From positions 126,385 to 190,384 of the forward strand of contig NZ_CP046194.1 of the NCBI RefSeq assembly GCF_012568845.1: 64,000 bases of DNA. The letters run 5' to 3'. Source of the stretch: Enterobacteriaceae endosymbiont of Donacia cincticornis. Its GTDB lineage: Bacteria; Pseudomonadota; Gammaproteobacteria; Enterobacterales; Enterobacteriaceae. The position numbers and the translations under genes are program-made. Positions 10,815-21,202 of the stretch are shown here, piece by piece. A model generated the notes under the pieces. That model did no database searches. It was not told the origin of the DNA and saw only the letters and a list, made by a program, of their open reading frames with translations. How positions within the stretch are numbered: position 1 is the stretch's first letter; every line of letters starts with the position of its first letter.

Positions 10815-11876
10815 ATGAAAAAAAAAATTCTTATAGTAGCTGGAGGTACTGGAGGACATATTAATCCAGCTTTAAATATAGCATATATCTTAAAAAAAAA
10901 TGGTTGGGAAGTACGTTGGTTAGGAACTAATTCTAGAATGGAAGCACAAATTATTCCTAAAAAAAACATACGTATTTATTTAATAAAATTTTATAGATTT
11001 AAAAAAAAAAACATTTTCTCTATTATTTTTACTGTTATTAAATTAATAATATCAACTTATAAATCTATTTTAATTTATAAAAAATATAAACCACATATAA
11101 TATTAACAATGGGTAGTTATATTTCTGGACCTAGTGGATTAGCTGCATGGTTATGCCGTATACCTTTAGTAATACATGAACAAAATAGTGTTCCAGGTAT
11201 CACAAATAAAATATTATATAAAATAGCAACTAAAGTTATGCAAGCATATCCTAATACATTTACTAATGCTATATTAGTAGGTAATCCTTTAGATAAAAAA
11301 ATTATTAAATTATCTTTATATAAAAGAAAGATTTTTAAAATTCATAAACCAATTCATTTATTAATAACAGGAGGAAGTCAAGGTGCATATATAATAAATA
11401 AAATAGGTATAAAATTAGCTAAAATTTTAAAAAATAAAATATTTATCCTCCATCAAGTAGGTAAAAATAATTCTAAAAAAATATTTCATGAATATAAAAA
11501 ATATAATATTACTAATAATATTATTATAAAAGAATATATACAAGATATTTATAAAGCATATGAATGGGCTGATATAATAATATGTAGATCTGGGGCGATG
11601 ACTGTTAGTGAAATTAGCGCAATAGGAATACCTGCTATTTTCATACCTTTTCAACATAAAGATAGACAACAATACTTTAATGCAATACATTTACAAAAGA
11701 TAGGAATAGCTAAAATTTTTGAACAAAAAAATATTAATTATAATAAAATTGCCAATTTAATATTAAATCTTAACAAAAATAAAATTATAAATTTGATAAA
11801 TCAATCTTGTGATTTATCTATAATTAATTCTACAGAATTAATTTATGATGAATTAAATAAAATCAAAATTAATTAA
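10815..11876 (+). CDS. murG: Lipid II synthase (GlcNAc transferase) MurG
   Basis: MurG transfers GlcNAc from UDP-GlcNAc to lipid I on the inner face of the membrane, forming lipid II. The glycine-rich loops VAGGTGGHINPAL near residue 8 and ITGGSQGAYIINKI near residue 188, plus the sugar-nucleotide stretch CRSGAMTVSEISAIGIP, identify a family-28 glycosyltransferase. Length 353 against 355 in E. coli. It sits between murD and murC in the normal dcw order. Confidence 0.97.
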   Translation: MKKKILIVAGGTGGHINPALNIAYILKKNGWEVRWLGTNSRMEAQIIPKKNIRIYLIKFYRFKKKNIFSIIFTVIKLIISTYKSILIYKKYKPHIILTMGSYISGPSGLAAWLCRIPLVIHEQNSVPGITNKILYKIATKVMQAYPNTFTNAILVGNPLDKKIIKLSLYKRKIFKIHKPIHLLITGGSQGAYIINKIGIKLAKILKNKIFILHQVGKNNSKKIFHEYKKYNITNNIIIKEYIQDIYKAYEWADIIICRSGAMTVSEISAIGIPAIFIPFQHKDRQQYFNAIHLQKIGIAKIFEQKNINYNKIANLILNLNKNKIINLINQSCDLSIINSTELIYDELNKIKIN

Positions 11877-11895
11877 TATTAAATAAAATAAAAAT

Positions 11896-13368
11896 ATGTC
11901 TAATATAATAAATATTAAAAAAATACCAAAAATGAAAAATATTAACCATATACATTTAATTGGTATTGGAGGTTCTGGGATGGGAGGAATTGCAAAAATT
12001 CTAATAAAACAGGGATACAAAGTTAGTGGTTCCGATTTAATTTATAATTTTATTACAAAAAATTTAATTTCATTAGGTATTAATATTTATTTTAAACATG
12101 AAATTAAAAATATTACAAATAATATAGATCTTATTGTTAAATCTAATGCTATTAAAAATAATAATCCAGAATTAATTATTGCAAAAAAATTAAATATTAC
12201 TATAATTAGTAGATTACAAATGTTAGCAGAATTAATGAAATTTTATTATAAAATTACTGTTACGGGTACTCATGGTAAAACTACAACTACAGCAATGATT
12301 TACGAAATATACAAATTATCTGGATTAGATCCTACATTTATAAATGGAGGTATTTTAAAATCTTCTAAAGAATATGCTTATTTAGGTTCTAGTAAATATT
12401 TTATTACAGAAGTAGATGAAAGTGATAAATCATTTCTATGTTTAGAACCTACCATTAATATATTAACAAATATTGAAAATGAACATTTAAATTTTTATAA
12501 AAATAATATAAAAATTTTAAAAAAAACTTTTCTAAAATTTTTAAAAAAAATACCATTTTATGGTTGTATAATTATTTGTATAGATAATATTAATAATTAT
12601 AATCTAATAAAACATAATAAACTTTATATTAAAAAAAATATTATTACATATGGTTTTCATAAAAATGCAGATATACAAGTATATAATTATAAACAAAATG
12701 GTTATAAAAGTCAATTTTATATATTAGAAAAAAAAACATATTTATCTTTCAAAATTAACTTAAGTATTCCTGGTTATCATAATGCATTAAATGCAACAGC
12801 AGCATATGCTGCTGCAAAATTTAATGGTTTAAATAATAAAATTATTTTAAAATCATTAAAAAATTTTCATGGAATTATAAGAAGATTTGATATTTTAGGT
12901 ACAATTTATCCTCAAAAAAAAATAGGATATCAATACAATATAATTATTATTAATGATTATGGACATCATCCTACTGAAATAGATATGACTATAAATACAG
13001 CACGTAAAGTATGGCCAAATAGAAATTTGATAATGGTTTTTCAACCTCATCGTTATTCAAGAACTAAAAATTTATTAGATTATTTTATTAAAATATTATC
13101 TAAAGTTGATAAATTATTTTTATTAAAAGTTTATCCAGCAGGAGAAAATTTTATTAAAAATTCTGATAGTAAATATTTATCTAAAAAAATAAATGAATTA
13201 GGAATTATTATATCTAAATTTATAGATTTAACAGATTATTATAATGTTGCACGTTATATTTTTTCTAAATTAGAAGGGAATGAAATATTAATTTTTCAAG
13301 GAGCTGGTGATATTAATCATTTATCATCATTATTTATAAATAAAAAATTTCAAAACAAAAAATGTTAA
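11896..13368 (+). CDS. murC: UDP-MurNAc:L-alanine ligase MurC
   Basis: MurC adds L-alanine, the first stem-peptide residue. The N-terminal loop HLIGIGGSGMGGIA, the ATP loop TVTGTHGKTTTTAM near residue 122, and the C-terminal NDYGHHPTEI and FQPHRYSRT motifs are intact. Length 490, about the E. coli length of 491. It ends 39 bp before ddlB. MurB, which supplies its substrate, is not in this window. Confidence 0.97.
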   Translation: MSNIINIKKIPKMKNINHIHLIGIGGSGMGGIAKILIKQGYKVSGSDLIYNFITKNLISLGINIYFKHEIKNITNNIDLIVKSNAIKNNNPELIIAKKLNITIISRLQMLAELMKFYYKITVTGTHGKTTTTAMIYEIYKLSGLDPTFINGGILKSSKEYAYLGSSKYFITEVDESDKSFLCLEPTINILTNIENEHLNFYKNNIKILKKTFLKFLKKIPFYGCIIICIDNINNYNLIKHNKLYIKKNIITYGFHKNADIQVYNYKQNGYKSQFYILEKKTYLSFKINLSIPGYHNALNATAAYAAAKFNGLNNKIILKSLKNFHGIIRRFDILGTIYPQKKIGYQYNIIIINDYGHHPTEIDMTINTARKVWPNRNLIMVFQPHRYSRTKNLLDYFIKILSKVDKLFLLKVYPAGENFIKNSDSKYLSKKINELGIIISKFIDLTDYYNVARYIFSKLEGNEILIFQGAGDINHLSSLFINKKFQNKKC

Positions 13369-13407
13369 ACTAACAATTAAAAAATTTTAATAAGTTTTAT
13401 TTTAAAT

Positions 13408-14331
13408 ATGTCTAATAAAATAGTTGTTTTATTTGGAGGTAATTCTCTAGAAAGAGAGATATCTTTAAAATCTGGCAAATCAATTTTAAATATTTTAAAA
13501 AAATCGGGAATTAATGTAATTGGAATAGATCCTAATACTTTTCCATTATTATATTTAAAAAAATTTAATTTTAAAAAAGCTTTCATAGCTTTACATGGTA
13601 AAGGAGGTGAAGACGGAACCATACAAGGAATATTAGAATATTTAAATATTCCTTATACCGGAAGTGGAGTATTATCATCAGCAATAACTATAAATAAATT
13701 TTTAACGAAAATTATTTGGAAAGAACATGGATTACCTATTATTTATCCACATTTATTACTAAATAAAAAAGATTTTATTAAAAAAAATTATTTAATAATA
13801 GAAAAAAAAATTTTACAAATAAAATTTCCTATTATTATTAAACCAAATTGTAGTGGATCTAGTTTAGGTGTTTTTAAAGTTAATCATAAAGATGATTTAT
13901 TTCATACATTAGAAAAATCATTTGTATATGATAATAATATTTTAATTGAAAAATATTTAAAAGGAATAGAATATACTATAGGAGTTTTAAATAATAAAAT
14001 ATTACCTCCAATAAAAATTGGATATTCAAATATTTTTTATGATTACCAATCTAAATATTATTCAAATAATACTGAATATTTTTGTCCTAGTGGTTTAAAT
14101 AAAAATAAGGAAAAAGAATTAGAAAATATAATTTTAAAAGCTTGGAAAGTTTTAAATTGTAAAATATGGGGAAGAATTGATGTTATTTTAGATGAAAATA
14201 AAAATTTTCAATTATTAGAAATAAATACTATTCCAGGAATGACACCCAAAAGTTTATATCCTATAGCAGCAAGAAAAGCAGGATTATCTTTCTATGATTT
14301 AATTATGAAAATTTTATTTTTAACTAAATAA
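13408..14331 (+). CDS. ddlB: D-alanine:D-alanine ligase DdlB
   Basis: DdlB joins two D-alanines for use by MurF. The N-terminal VVLFGGNSLEREISL, the ATP-grasp stretch IIKPNCSGSSLGVFKV, and the metal-binding end LLEINTIPGMTPKSL are present. Length 307 against 306 in E. coli. It is the last gene of the cluster here; ftsQ, ftsA, ftsZ and lpxC, which follow it in E. coli, are missing, and the next gene is a convergent dciA 23 bp away. Confidence 0.96.
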   Translation: MSNKIVVLFGGNSLEREISLKSGKSILNILKKSGINVIGIDPNTFPLLYLKKFNFKKAFIALHGKGGEDGTIQGILEYLNIPYTGSGVLSSAITINKFLTKIIWKEHGLPIIYPHLLLNKKDFIKKNYLIIEKKILQIKFPIIIKPNCSGSSLGVFKVNHKDDLFHTLEKSFVYDNNILIEKYLKGIEYTIGVLNNKILPPIKIGYSNIFYDYQSKYYSNNTEYFCPSGLNKNKEKELENIILKAWKVLNCKIWGRIDVILDENKNFQLLEINTIPGMTPKSLYPIAARKAGLSFYDLIMKILFLTK

Positions 14332-14354
14332 TTTTTATGTACAATATTTTATAT

Positions 14355-14822
14355 TTAATTATTTGCGATTTTAATAAATCTTTCTATTGTTAAACGTAAT
14401 TTTATTGAACTTTTTTTTGTAACATGAAGTAATAAATTAGCACTAAATTTACTTAATTTATTTTTTTTAATTTTTTTCTTTTTTTTAAAAATATTTTTTG
14501 TAAAAATAGGATTAATTTTAATATCTATCCTTCTTAAGGAAGGAATAGCATATTTTTTTATATAAAATAAAATATTTGATTTTTCAGATAAAAATCTGAT
14601 CATAGAACTAGCATTATTTGTTTCTATAATTAAAATATTATTCTTTATATTTTTAATATTGTACCAATTATGTAATTGTATTGGTAAATATTTTTTGATA
14701 ATTTTATCAATTTTTATTAGAATATTTGTATGTATATATATTTTATATAATATTTTTGTATAAGAAGAATAATATTTTTGTTGAAAAAGTTTATTGATTA
14801 ATAATAATTTATTATTACGCAT
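14355..14822 (-). CDS. dciA: DUF721 / DciA-like replicative helicase loader (probable)
   Basis: The protein has 155 residues. Residues about 40-110 fit the DUF721 pattern: a helix ending in [14 protein letters not shown], a strand [16 protein letters not shown], then [20 protein letters not shown]721 proteins are DciA, which helps load the DnaB helicase in bacteria that lack DnaC. The lysine-rich C-terminal third ([10 protein letters not shown]) has no clear fold. In Pseudomonas and Vibrio a dciA gene sits beside secA, as here, while E. coli has secM there and uses DnaC instead. The position therefore supports the call. It is divergent from secA across 123 bp. SecM is an alternative by position only; no secretion arrest motif or signal peptide is seen. 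The function is inferred from family and position. Confidence 0.72.
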   Translation of the reverse strand: MRNNKLLLINKLFQQKYYSSYTKILYKIYIHTNILIKIDKIIKKYLPIQLHNWYNIKNIKNNILIIETNNASSMIRFLSEKSNILFYIKKYAIPSLRRIDIKINPIFTKNIFKKKKKIKKNKLSKFSANLLLHVTKKSSIKLRLTIERFIKIANN

Positions 14823-14945
14823 ATTTTTTTTATCTATCTAATTTTTTTAATAAAAGGAATTATAAACATTTTTTATATTCAATTAAAATACATAATAAAT
14901 AATATTTATAATTATACAATCATCTTTTTTATTAAGAGTATTTAT

Positions 14946-17666
14946 ATGTTAAAAAAAATTTTTACCAAAATTTTTGGTAGTAATAATGATAATGTTTTAA
15001 AACATATTCAAAAAATAGTTACTACTATTAATAGTATGGAAAAAGAATTTGAAAAATTAACTAATTTCGAATTACAAAATAAAACTATTTTTTTTAAAAA
15101 AAAATTACAAAGTAATTCTACTTTAGAAAGTATTCTCCCAGAAGCTTTTGCAACAGTTAGAGAAGCTAGTAAAAGAATATTTAATATGCGTCATTTTGAT
15201 GTTCAATTAATTGGAGGTATTGTATTAAATAATAATTGTATAGCAGAAATGAAAACTGGTGAAGGAAAAACATTAACATCTACATTACCAGCTTATTTAA
15301 ATGCTTTAACTAATAAAGGAATTCATATTGTTACTGTAAATGATTATTTAGCACAACGTGATGCTCAAAATAATAAAATATTGTTTAATTTTTTAAAATT
15401 AACTGTAGGTATTAACATATCTAATATGTCATTAAAAGAAAAAAAAAATGCATATAAAGCAGATATTACATATGGAACTAATAATGAATTTGGATTTGAT
15501 TTTTTAAGAGATAATATGGTTTTTAATCATGATAATAAAGTACAACGCGGTTTAAATTATGCTATTATAGATGAAGTTGATTCAATATTAATTGATGAAG
15601 CTCGAACACCTTTAATTATATCAGGACCTACTGAAGATAGTTCACAATTATATATTAAAATAAATCAGATTATTCCTACATTAATATATCAAAAACAAGA
15701 AGATTCTAATTATTATACAGGTAAAGGACATTTTTTTATAGATGATAAATCTCGTCAAGTTTATTTAACAGAAAGAGGTTTAATTTATTTAGAAAAAGTT
15801 TTAATAAAAGAAAAAATTATAGATACAAATGAATCTTTATATTCTAATAATAATATAATTATTTTACATCATATTATTGCTGCATTAAGAGCACATAAAA
15901 TTTTTAAAAAAAATGTAGATTATATACTAAAAAATAATAAAATTATTATAGTAGATGAACATACTGGAAGATTAATGGAAGGTAGAAGATGGTCAGAAGG
16001 ATTACATCAAGCAATAGAAGCAAAAGAAAATGTTAAAATTAATAATGAGAATCAAACTCTTGCATCTATTACATTTCAAAATTATTTCAGACTATATAAA
16101 AAATTATCTGGAATGACTGGTACTGCTAGTACAGAATCTTTTGAATTTAAAGAAATATATAAATTAGATACAATAATAGTACCAACCAATAAAACAATGA
16201 TTAGAAAAGATCTTCCAGATCTAATTTTTTTAACTAAAAAAGAAAAGATAAATGCAATTATTAATGATATCAAAGAAAAAAATTTAAAAGGTCAACCAAT
16301 ATTAGTTGGTACTATTTCTATAAAAAAATCAGAATTAATATCTAAAAAATTAAAACAAATAGGTATAAAACATAATATTTTAAATGCTAAATTTCATGAA
16401 AAAGAAGCAGAAATTATTGCACAAGCAGGAACAAAAAAAGCAGTAACAATTGCAACTAATATGGCAGGTAGAGGAACAGATATTGTTTTAGGTGGTAATT
16501 TTATAATACATAAAAAATTTAGTTTAAATGAAATTAAAAAATTAAAATCAGAATGGCAAATAAAACATAATGAAATTATAAAATTAGGAGGATTATATGT
16601 AATTGGTACTGAACGTCATGAATCAAGAAGAATAGATAATCAATTAAGAGGTCGTTCAGGAAGACAAGGAGATCCTGGCATGTCTAGATTTTACTTATCA
16701 ATGGAAGATTCTTTAATACGTATTTTTGCACCTAAAAATATGTCATTTTTAATGAGTAAATTAGGTATGCATACTAATGATTATATTGAACATCCTTGGA
16801 TTAATAAAGCTATATCTAATGCACAAAAAAAAGTAGAGAATTATAATTTTGAAATACGTAAACAATTAATTGAATATGATGATATTATTAATGATCAACG
16901 TTTAATTATATATTTACAAAGAAATACGTTATTAAAATCACTTAATTTTACTCAAATTATTAGAAATTTTAAAATTGATGTATTTACAAACATATTAAAT
17001 AATTATGTAAAACTTAATTATATTATTTTAGAAAAATTAGAAACTTATTTCCAAAACATTTTTAATGTTAAATTACCAATTAAATTTTGGTATGATGAAT
17101 ACCAAGAAAAAAATAAAAAAATAATTAATAAAAATATTATTCTTAAAAAAATTATTAATTTTACAGAAAAAGAATATTTAAAAAAAATTTCTATGCTGGA
17201 AAAACAATATGTAAATATTTTTGAAAAAAATATTATTTTGCAAATTTTAGATAATCTATGGAAAGAACATCTTTCAGCTATAGAATATTTGAAACAAGGA
17301 ATTCATTTAAGAAGTTATGCTCAAAAAGACCCAAAACAAGAATATAAACGTGAATCTTTTTCTATGTTTAATCAAATGTTATATAATTTTAAAAAAGAAG
17401 TACTTATTACTTTAAATAAAATAAATAATGAAGAAATTAAAAAAAATAATAACATTAATATGTTTTTAGAAAATAATACATTTGTAAATAATAGTTTAGA
17501 AAAAAATCATCTGATTATATTAAATAATAAAATAAATTTTTCTATAAATAGAAAAAATACATATATAAATAATATAAATTTTTTTAAAAGAAAAATAGGT
17601 AGGAATGAAAAATGTCCTTGTTGTTCAGGTAAAAAATATAAATTTTGTCATGGATTAATATATTAA
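14946..17666 (+). CDS. secA: Preprotein translocase ATPase SecA
   Basis: SecA is the motor that pushes unfolded preproteins through SecYEG. Walker A is [18 protein letters not shown] near residue 105, the DEAD-type Walker B is [18 protein letters not shown] near residue 212, and the second helicase half keeps [14 protein letters not shown] and [13 protein letters not shown]. The C-terminal zinc-binding tail is intact (residues 885-906, [14 protein letters not shown], with the usual Gly after CPC replaced by Cys). Length 906 against 901 in E. coli, so it is full length. The upstream gap to dciA should carry the promoter. It runs into a strong hairpin terminator shared with dnaJ. Confidence 0.98.
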   Translation: MLKKIFTKIFGSNNDNVLKHIQKIVTTINSMEKEFEKLTNFELQNKTIFFKKKLQSNSTLESILPEAFATVREASKRIFNMRHFDVQLIGGIVLNNNCIAEMKTGEGKTLTSTLPAYLNALTNKGIHIVTVNDYLAQRDAQNNKILFNFLKLTVGINISNMSLKEKKNAYKADITYGTNNEFGFDFLRDNMVFNHDNKVQRGLNYAIIDEVDSILIDEARTPLIISGPTEDSSQLYIKINQIIPTLIYQKQEDSNYYTGKGHFFIDDKSRQVYLTERGLIYLEKVLIKEKIIDTNESLYSNNNIIILHHIIAALRAHKIFKKNVDYILKNNKIIIVDEHTGRLMEGRRWSEGLHQAIEAKENVKINNENQTLASITFQNYFRLYKKLSGMTGTASTESFEFKEIYKLDTIIVPTNKTMIRKDLPDLIFLTKKEKINAIINDIKEKNLKGQPILVGTISIKKSELISKKLKQIGIKHNILNAKFHEKEAEIIAQAGTKKAVTIATNMAGRGTDIVLGGNFIIHKKFSLNEIKKLKSEWQIKHNEIIKLGGLYVIGTERHESRRIDNQLRGRSGRQGDPGMSRFYLSMEDSLIRIFAPKNMSFLMSKLGMHTNDYIEHPWINKAISNAQKKVENYNFEIRKQLIEYDDIINDQRLIIYLQRNTLLKSLNFTQIIRNFKIDVFTNILNNYVKLNYIILEKLETYFQNIFNVKLPIKFWYDEYQEKNKKIINKNIILKKIINFTEKEYLKKISMLEKQYVNIFEKNIILQILDNLWKEHLSAIEYLKQGIHLRSYAQKDPKQEYKRESFSMFNQMLYNFKKEVLITLNKINNEEIKKNNNINMFLENNTFVNNSLEKNHLIILNNKINFSINRKNTYINNINFFKRKIGRNEKCPCCSGKKYKFCHGLIY

Positions 17667-17720
17667 AAACAATAGAGGGTATAAAAAATAAACTTATTTT
17701 TTATACCCTCTATTGTTTTT
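17665..17720. terminator. Bidirectional intrinsic terminator between secA and dnaJ
   Basis: Positions 17665-17691 and 17694-17720 are perfect inverted complements of 27 bp, with only two bases between them, so the innermost A/T pairs must open to form the loop. The core of the stem is ATAGAGGGTATA. The outer A- and T-runs supply a U-tract for transcripts from either side. It lies between the convergent secA and dnaJ and overlaps both stop codons. Confidence 0.93.
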
Positions 17721-18831
17721 AAAATTTAATCTTATAAAAAAAATTTTTAATATTTTCTAAAAAATTTTTTATTTTAGGATTATTTTTATAACTAGAAAAT
17801 TCATGAAAACTTTTATCTAATTGATATAAAATATCTTTTTGTTTTTGATTTAAATTAATTGGAGTTTCAATTACTATTTTACATAATAAATCACCAAGAA
17901 TATTATTTCTTTTAATTGATCTTATTCCTTTATTACGTATCCTAAACATTTTTCCTGTTTGAGTCCCTTCAGGAATTGTTAGTTTTACATAACCATTTAA
18001 TGTAGGTATCTTTATATTTCCTCCTAATGTAGCTATTATAAAACTAATAGGTAATTCACAATATAAATTGTTACCTTCTCTAATAAATAAATGATGTTTT
18101 TTAATTTTAATTTCTATGTATAAATCTCCAGAAATTCCATTTTGGCTTATTTCTCCTTCACCATTTAATCTAATACGATCTCCAGTATCAATTCCACTTG
18201 GTATTTTTACTGATAAAGTTTTATAAGATTCTAATTTACCTTTACCTTTACAATAAAAACAAGGATTTTTAATAAAATTACCTTGTCCATGACATCTAGG
18301 ACAAGTTTGTTGTACAGTAAAAAAACCTTGACTCATATGTATTTGCCCATGACCATTACATGTATAACATTTTTGTAATGAACCTTGTTGTGCTCCTGTT
18401 CCATTACAATAATTACAACTTTTTAAAATAGGAATTTTAATTTTTTTTGTTATACCTGTAATTGCTTCTTCTAATGAAATTTCCATTAAATATTTTAAAT
18501 CAGCACCTTTTTTAGTCTTTTTATTTGTTCTAGAATTACCAAATATATCTCCAAAAACATCTCCAAAAATATCACTAAAATCAGCTGTATTATTTATATG
18601 TTCTTGTTCAAAAGCAGCATGTCCATATTGATCATAAGCAGTTCTTTTTTTTGAATCACTTAAAACTTCATAAGCTTGTTTTATTTCTTTAAACTTATTC
18701 TCAGCATTTTTGTTTCCGGGATTACGATCTGGGTGAAATTTTATAGCTAAACGTTTATATGCTTTTTTAATTTCACGATCTTCAGCATTTTTGCTAATAC
18801 CTAAAATATCATAATAATCTTTTTTTGCCAT
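17719..18831 (-). CDS. dnaJ: Chaperone DnaJ (Hsp40)
   Basis: DnaJ stimulates the DnaK ATPase and delivers unfolded clients. The J domain is at residues 4-68 with the HPD motif in [10 protein letters not shown] short Gly/Phe-type linker follows. Four CxxCxGxG zinc repeats run over about residues 137-200 ([32 protein letters not shown]). Two substrate-binding beta domains complete the protein. Length 370 against 376 in E. coli. It is downstream of dnaK in the usual order, 101 bp apart, with a hairpin in the gap. Confidence 0.97.
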   Translation of the reverse strand: MAKKDYYDILGISKNAEDREIKKAYKRLAIKFHPDRNPGNKNAENKFKEIKQAYEVLSDSKKRTAYDQYGHAAFEQEHINNTADFSDIFGDVFGDIFGNSRTNKKTKKGADLKYLMEISLEEAITGITKKIKIPILKSCNYCNGTGAQQGSLQKCYTCNGHGQIHMSQGFFTVQQTCPRCHGQGNFIKNPCFYCKGKGKLESYKTLSVKIPSGIDTGDRIRLNGEGEISQNGISGDLYIEIKIKKHHLFIREGNNLYCELPISFIIATLGGNIKIPTLNGYVKLTIPEGTQTGKMFRIRNKGIRSIKRNNILGDLLCKIVIETPINLNQKQKDILYQLDKSFHEFSSYKNNPKIKNFLENIKNFFYKIKF

Positions 18832-18860
18832 AATAAATATAATATCCTAATCCCATAATG

Positions 18861-18903
18861 TTATTAATACCGATTATTATTAATGAATAAACGGTATTAA
18901 TAA
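18861..18903 (-). terminator. Stem-loop in the dnaK-dnaJ intergenic region
   Basis: Positions 18861-18872 (TTATTAATACCG) and 18892-18903 are perfect 12-bp inverted complements with a 19-base loop, between the end of dnaK and the start of dnaJ. No long U-run follows directly, so it may be a partial attenuator or an mRNA-stabilising hairpin that lowers dnaJ relative to dnaK. The structure is seen; the role is inference. Confidence 0.55.
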
Positions 18904-18932
18904 TATATTTAAATAATGTATTTACAAAATAA

Positions 18933-20846
18933 TTATCTTTTTTTATCTTTTACTTCTTCAAACTCAGCATCTACAACTTCATTATTTTCATTTTCAGATT
19001 TCACATTATTATTTTCTTTTTTTACATTATTATTATTTTGAGTTATATTCATAATACTACTAGATAATTCAATTATTTTTTGCATTTTCTTTTGTATATT
19101 ATCTTTATTTTCTGTTTTAAGAACTTGATTTAATTCATCAAGAGCATTTTTTATCATTAATTTATCTTCTTTTTTAATTTGATTATCTAATTCTTTAAGT
19201 TTTTTTTCAGTATTATGTATAAGTTGATCACCTTCATTACGAATTTTAACTAATTCTTCAAAAATACGATCAGATTCACTATTAACTTCTGCATCTCTAA
19301 CCATTTTTTCAACTTCTTCTTTATTTAAACCTGATGATGCTTGTATAGTAATTTTTTGTTCTTTACCACTTTTTTTATCTTTTGCAGAAACATGAAGTAT
19401 TCCATCTGCATCTATATCAAATGTTACTTCTATTTGGGGTATTCCTCTAGGAGCAGGGCTAATTCCATCTAAATTAAATTGTCCTAATGACTTATTATCA
19501 TTAGCTTTTTTACGTTCTCCTTGTAAAACATGAATAGTAACAGAAGATTGATTATCTTCTGCTGTTGAAAATACTTGACTATGTTTTGTAGGTATGGTTG
19601 TATTTTTATTAATTAATGATGTCATCACACCACCCATAGTTTCTATTCCAAGAGATAATGGAGTTACATCTAATAATAAAACATCTTTTACATCACCAGC
19701 TAACACTCCCCCTTGTACAGCAGCACCAATAGCTACTGCTTCATCAGGATTAACATCTTTTCTTGGTTCTTTATTAAAAAAGGATGTAACTTTTTTTTGA
19801 ACCATAGGCATACGAGTTTGTCCACCTACTAGAATAATATCATTAATATTTGAAACAGTTAGATTAGCATCTTTTAAAGCCATTTTAACTGGTTTAATTG
19901 ATTGATCTACTAAATCTTCTACTAAAGATTCTAATTTAGCTCTTGTTAATTTAATATTTAAATGTTTTGGTCCTGAAGCATTTGCAGTAATATAAGGTAA
20001 ATTTATATCAGTTTGTTGTGTAGAAGATAATTCAATTTTAGCTTTTTCAGCAGATTCTTTTAATCGCTGCATAGCTAATGGATCATTTTTTAAGTCTATT
20101 CCTTGATCTTTTTTAAATTCAGTTACTAAATAATTAATAATTCTACTATCAAAATCTTCTCCTCCTAAATGGGTATCTCCATTTGTTGATAATACTTCAA
20201 AAGTTTTTTCACCATCAACATCATCTATTTCAATAATAGAAATATCAAAAGTTCCTCCACCTAAATCATAAACTGCCACAATACGATTTCCTTTTCCTTT
20301 ATCTAATCCATATGCTAATGCAGCAGCTGTAGGTTCATTAATAATTCTCTTTACTTCTAAACCTGCTATTTTACCTGCATCTTTTGTAGCTTGACGTTGA
20401 GCATCATTAAAATATGCAGGTACTGTAATAACAGCAGCATCTATTTTAACACCTAAAAAATCCTCAGCAGTTTTTTTCATTTTTTTTAAAACTTCAGCAG
20501 AAATTTGTGGTGGTGCCATTTTTTTTCCTTTAATGTCTATCCAGGCATCACCATTATCAGATTCTACAATTTTATATGGCATTATTTTAATATCACGTTG
20601 TACTTCTTCATCATTAAATTTTCTTCCTATCAATCTTTTAATAGCAAAAAGAGTATTTTTAGGATTAGTAATTGCTTGACGTTTTGCTGGTTGTCCTACT
20701 AAAATTTCTCCATCTTGTGTATAAGCAATTACAGATGGAGTAGTTCTATCTCCCTCTGCATTTTCTAAGACTCTAGGATCATTTCCGTCCATGACTGCTA
20801 CACAAGAATTAGTAGTACCTAAATCAATACCTATTATTTTACTCAT
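18933..20846 (-). CDS. dnaK: Chaperone DnaK (Hsp70)
   Basis: DnaK binds exposed hydrophobic segments in an ATP-driven cycle with DnaJ and GrpE. The ATPase domain begins [18 protein letters not shown] and keeps [11 protein letters not shown] and LVGGQTRMP; the substrate-binding domain and the acidic end [12 protein letters not shown] are complete. The start is placed at the ATG of MSKIIGID (20844-20846), which has an AGGAAA ribosome-binding site and gives 637 residues against 638 in E. coli. An in-frame ATG 51 bases upstream would add an unconserved 17-residue leader and lacks support. Transcription is probably from the sigma-32 promoter at 20944-20977. Confidence 0.98.
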   Translation of the reverse strand: MSKIIGIDLGTTNSCVAVMDGNDPRVLENAEGDRTTPSVIAYTQDGEILVGQPAKRQAITNPKNTLFAIKRLIGRKFNDEEVQRDIKIMPYKIVESDNGDAWIDIKGKKMAPPQISAEVLKKMKKTAEDFLGVKIDAAVITVPAYFNDAQRQATKDAGKIAGLEVKRIINEPTAAALAYGLDKGKGNRIVAVYDLGGGTFDISIIEIDDVDGEKTFEVLSTNGDTHLGGEDFDSRIINYLVTEFKKDQGIDLKNDPLAMQRLKESAEKAKIELSSTQQTDINLPYITANASGPKHLNIKLTRAKLESLVEDLVDQSIKPVKMALKDANLTVSNINDIILVGGQTRMPMVQKKVTSFFNKEPRKDVNPDEAVAIGAAVQGGVLAGDVKDVLLLDVTPLSLGIETMGGVMTSLINKNTTIPTKHSQVFSTAEDNQSSVTIHVLQGERKKANDNKSLGQFNLDGISPAPRGIPQIEVTFDIDADGILHVSAKDKKSGKEQKITIQASSGLNKEEVEKMVRDAEVNSESDRIFEELVKIRNEGDQLIHNTEKKLKELDNQIKKEDKLMIKNALDELNQVLKTENKDNIQKKMQKIIELSSSIMNITQNNNNVKKENNNVKSENENNEVVDAEFEEVKDKKR

Positions 20847-20943
20847 ATTAAAATTTCCTATATATTTACTATTTAAAATACAAAATGTAATATACAAAAA
20901 TATTAAATTTAATTTGTATAAATAAAAATCCCTAATGAAGAGG

Positions 20944-20977
20944 AAAATGGGGCCACATATTGTTGCATCAAGGGGGG
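20944..20977 (-). promoter_or_regulatory. Sigma-32 heat-shock promoter of dnaKJ
   Basis: Read on the minus strand, the -35 is CCCCCCTTGATG (20966-20977) and the -10 is CCCCATTTT (20944-20952), separated by 13 bases. This closely matches the heat-shock consensus CTTGAAA / CCCCATnT and strongly resembles the E. coli dnaK P1 promoter as remembered. The G/C-rich bases stand out sharply in the A/T-rich surroundings. It lies about 100 bases upstream of the dnaK ATG. Confidence 0.9.
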
Positions 20978-21202
20978 AATTTTATTTTTTTAAAAAAAAT
21001 TTTAAAATATTTTAAAATTTTTAAAATATTTTTACAATTATCTATTACAAAATTTCTATCAAATATTACTATATAATGTTATATAATAAAATTATTTAAT
21101 AAATATATATTTTTACGTAATTTATTTATTATATATCATAATTTTGATTAAAATCAATATTTTAATTAAAATTATTTTAATATCTTATTAAAGGAAATAA
21201 AA

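Noticed and set aside
14355..14822. SecM secretion monitor as identity of the gene next to secA
   Set aside because: No signal peptide or arrest-type C-terminus is visible, and the gene is divergent from secA rather than upstream in the same operon, while the central region fits DUF721.
20847..20897. Upstream ATG that would add 17 residues to DnaK
   Set aside because: The extension ([10 protein letters not shown]...) is absent from Hsp70 proteins, and the downstream ATG has a good ribosome-binding site and matches the conserved [10 protein letters not shown] start.
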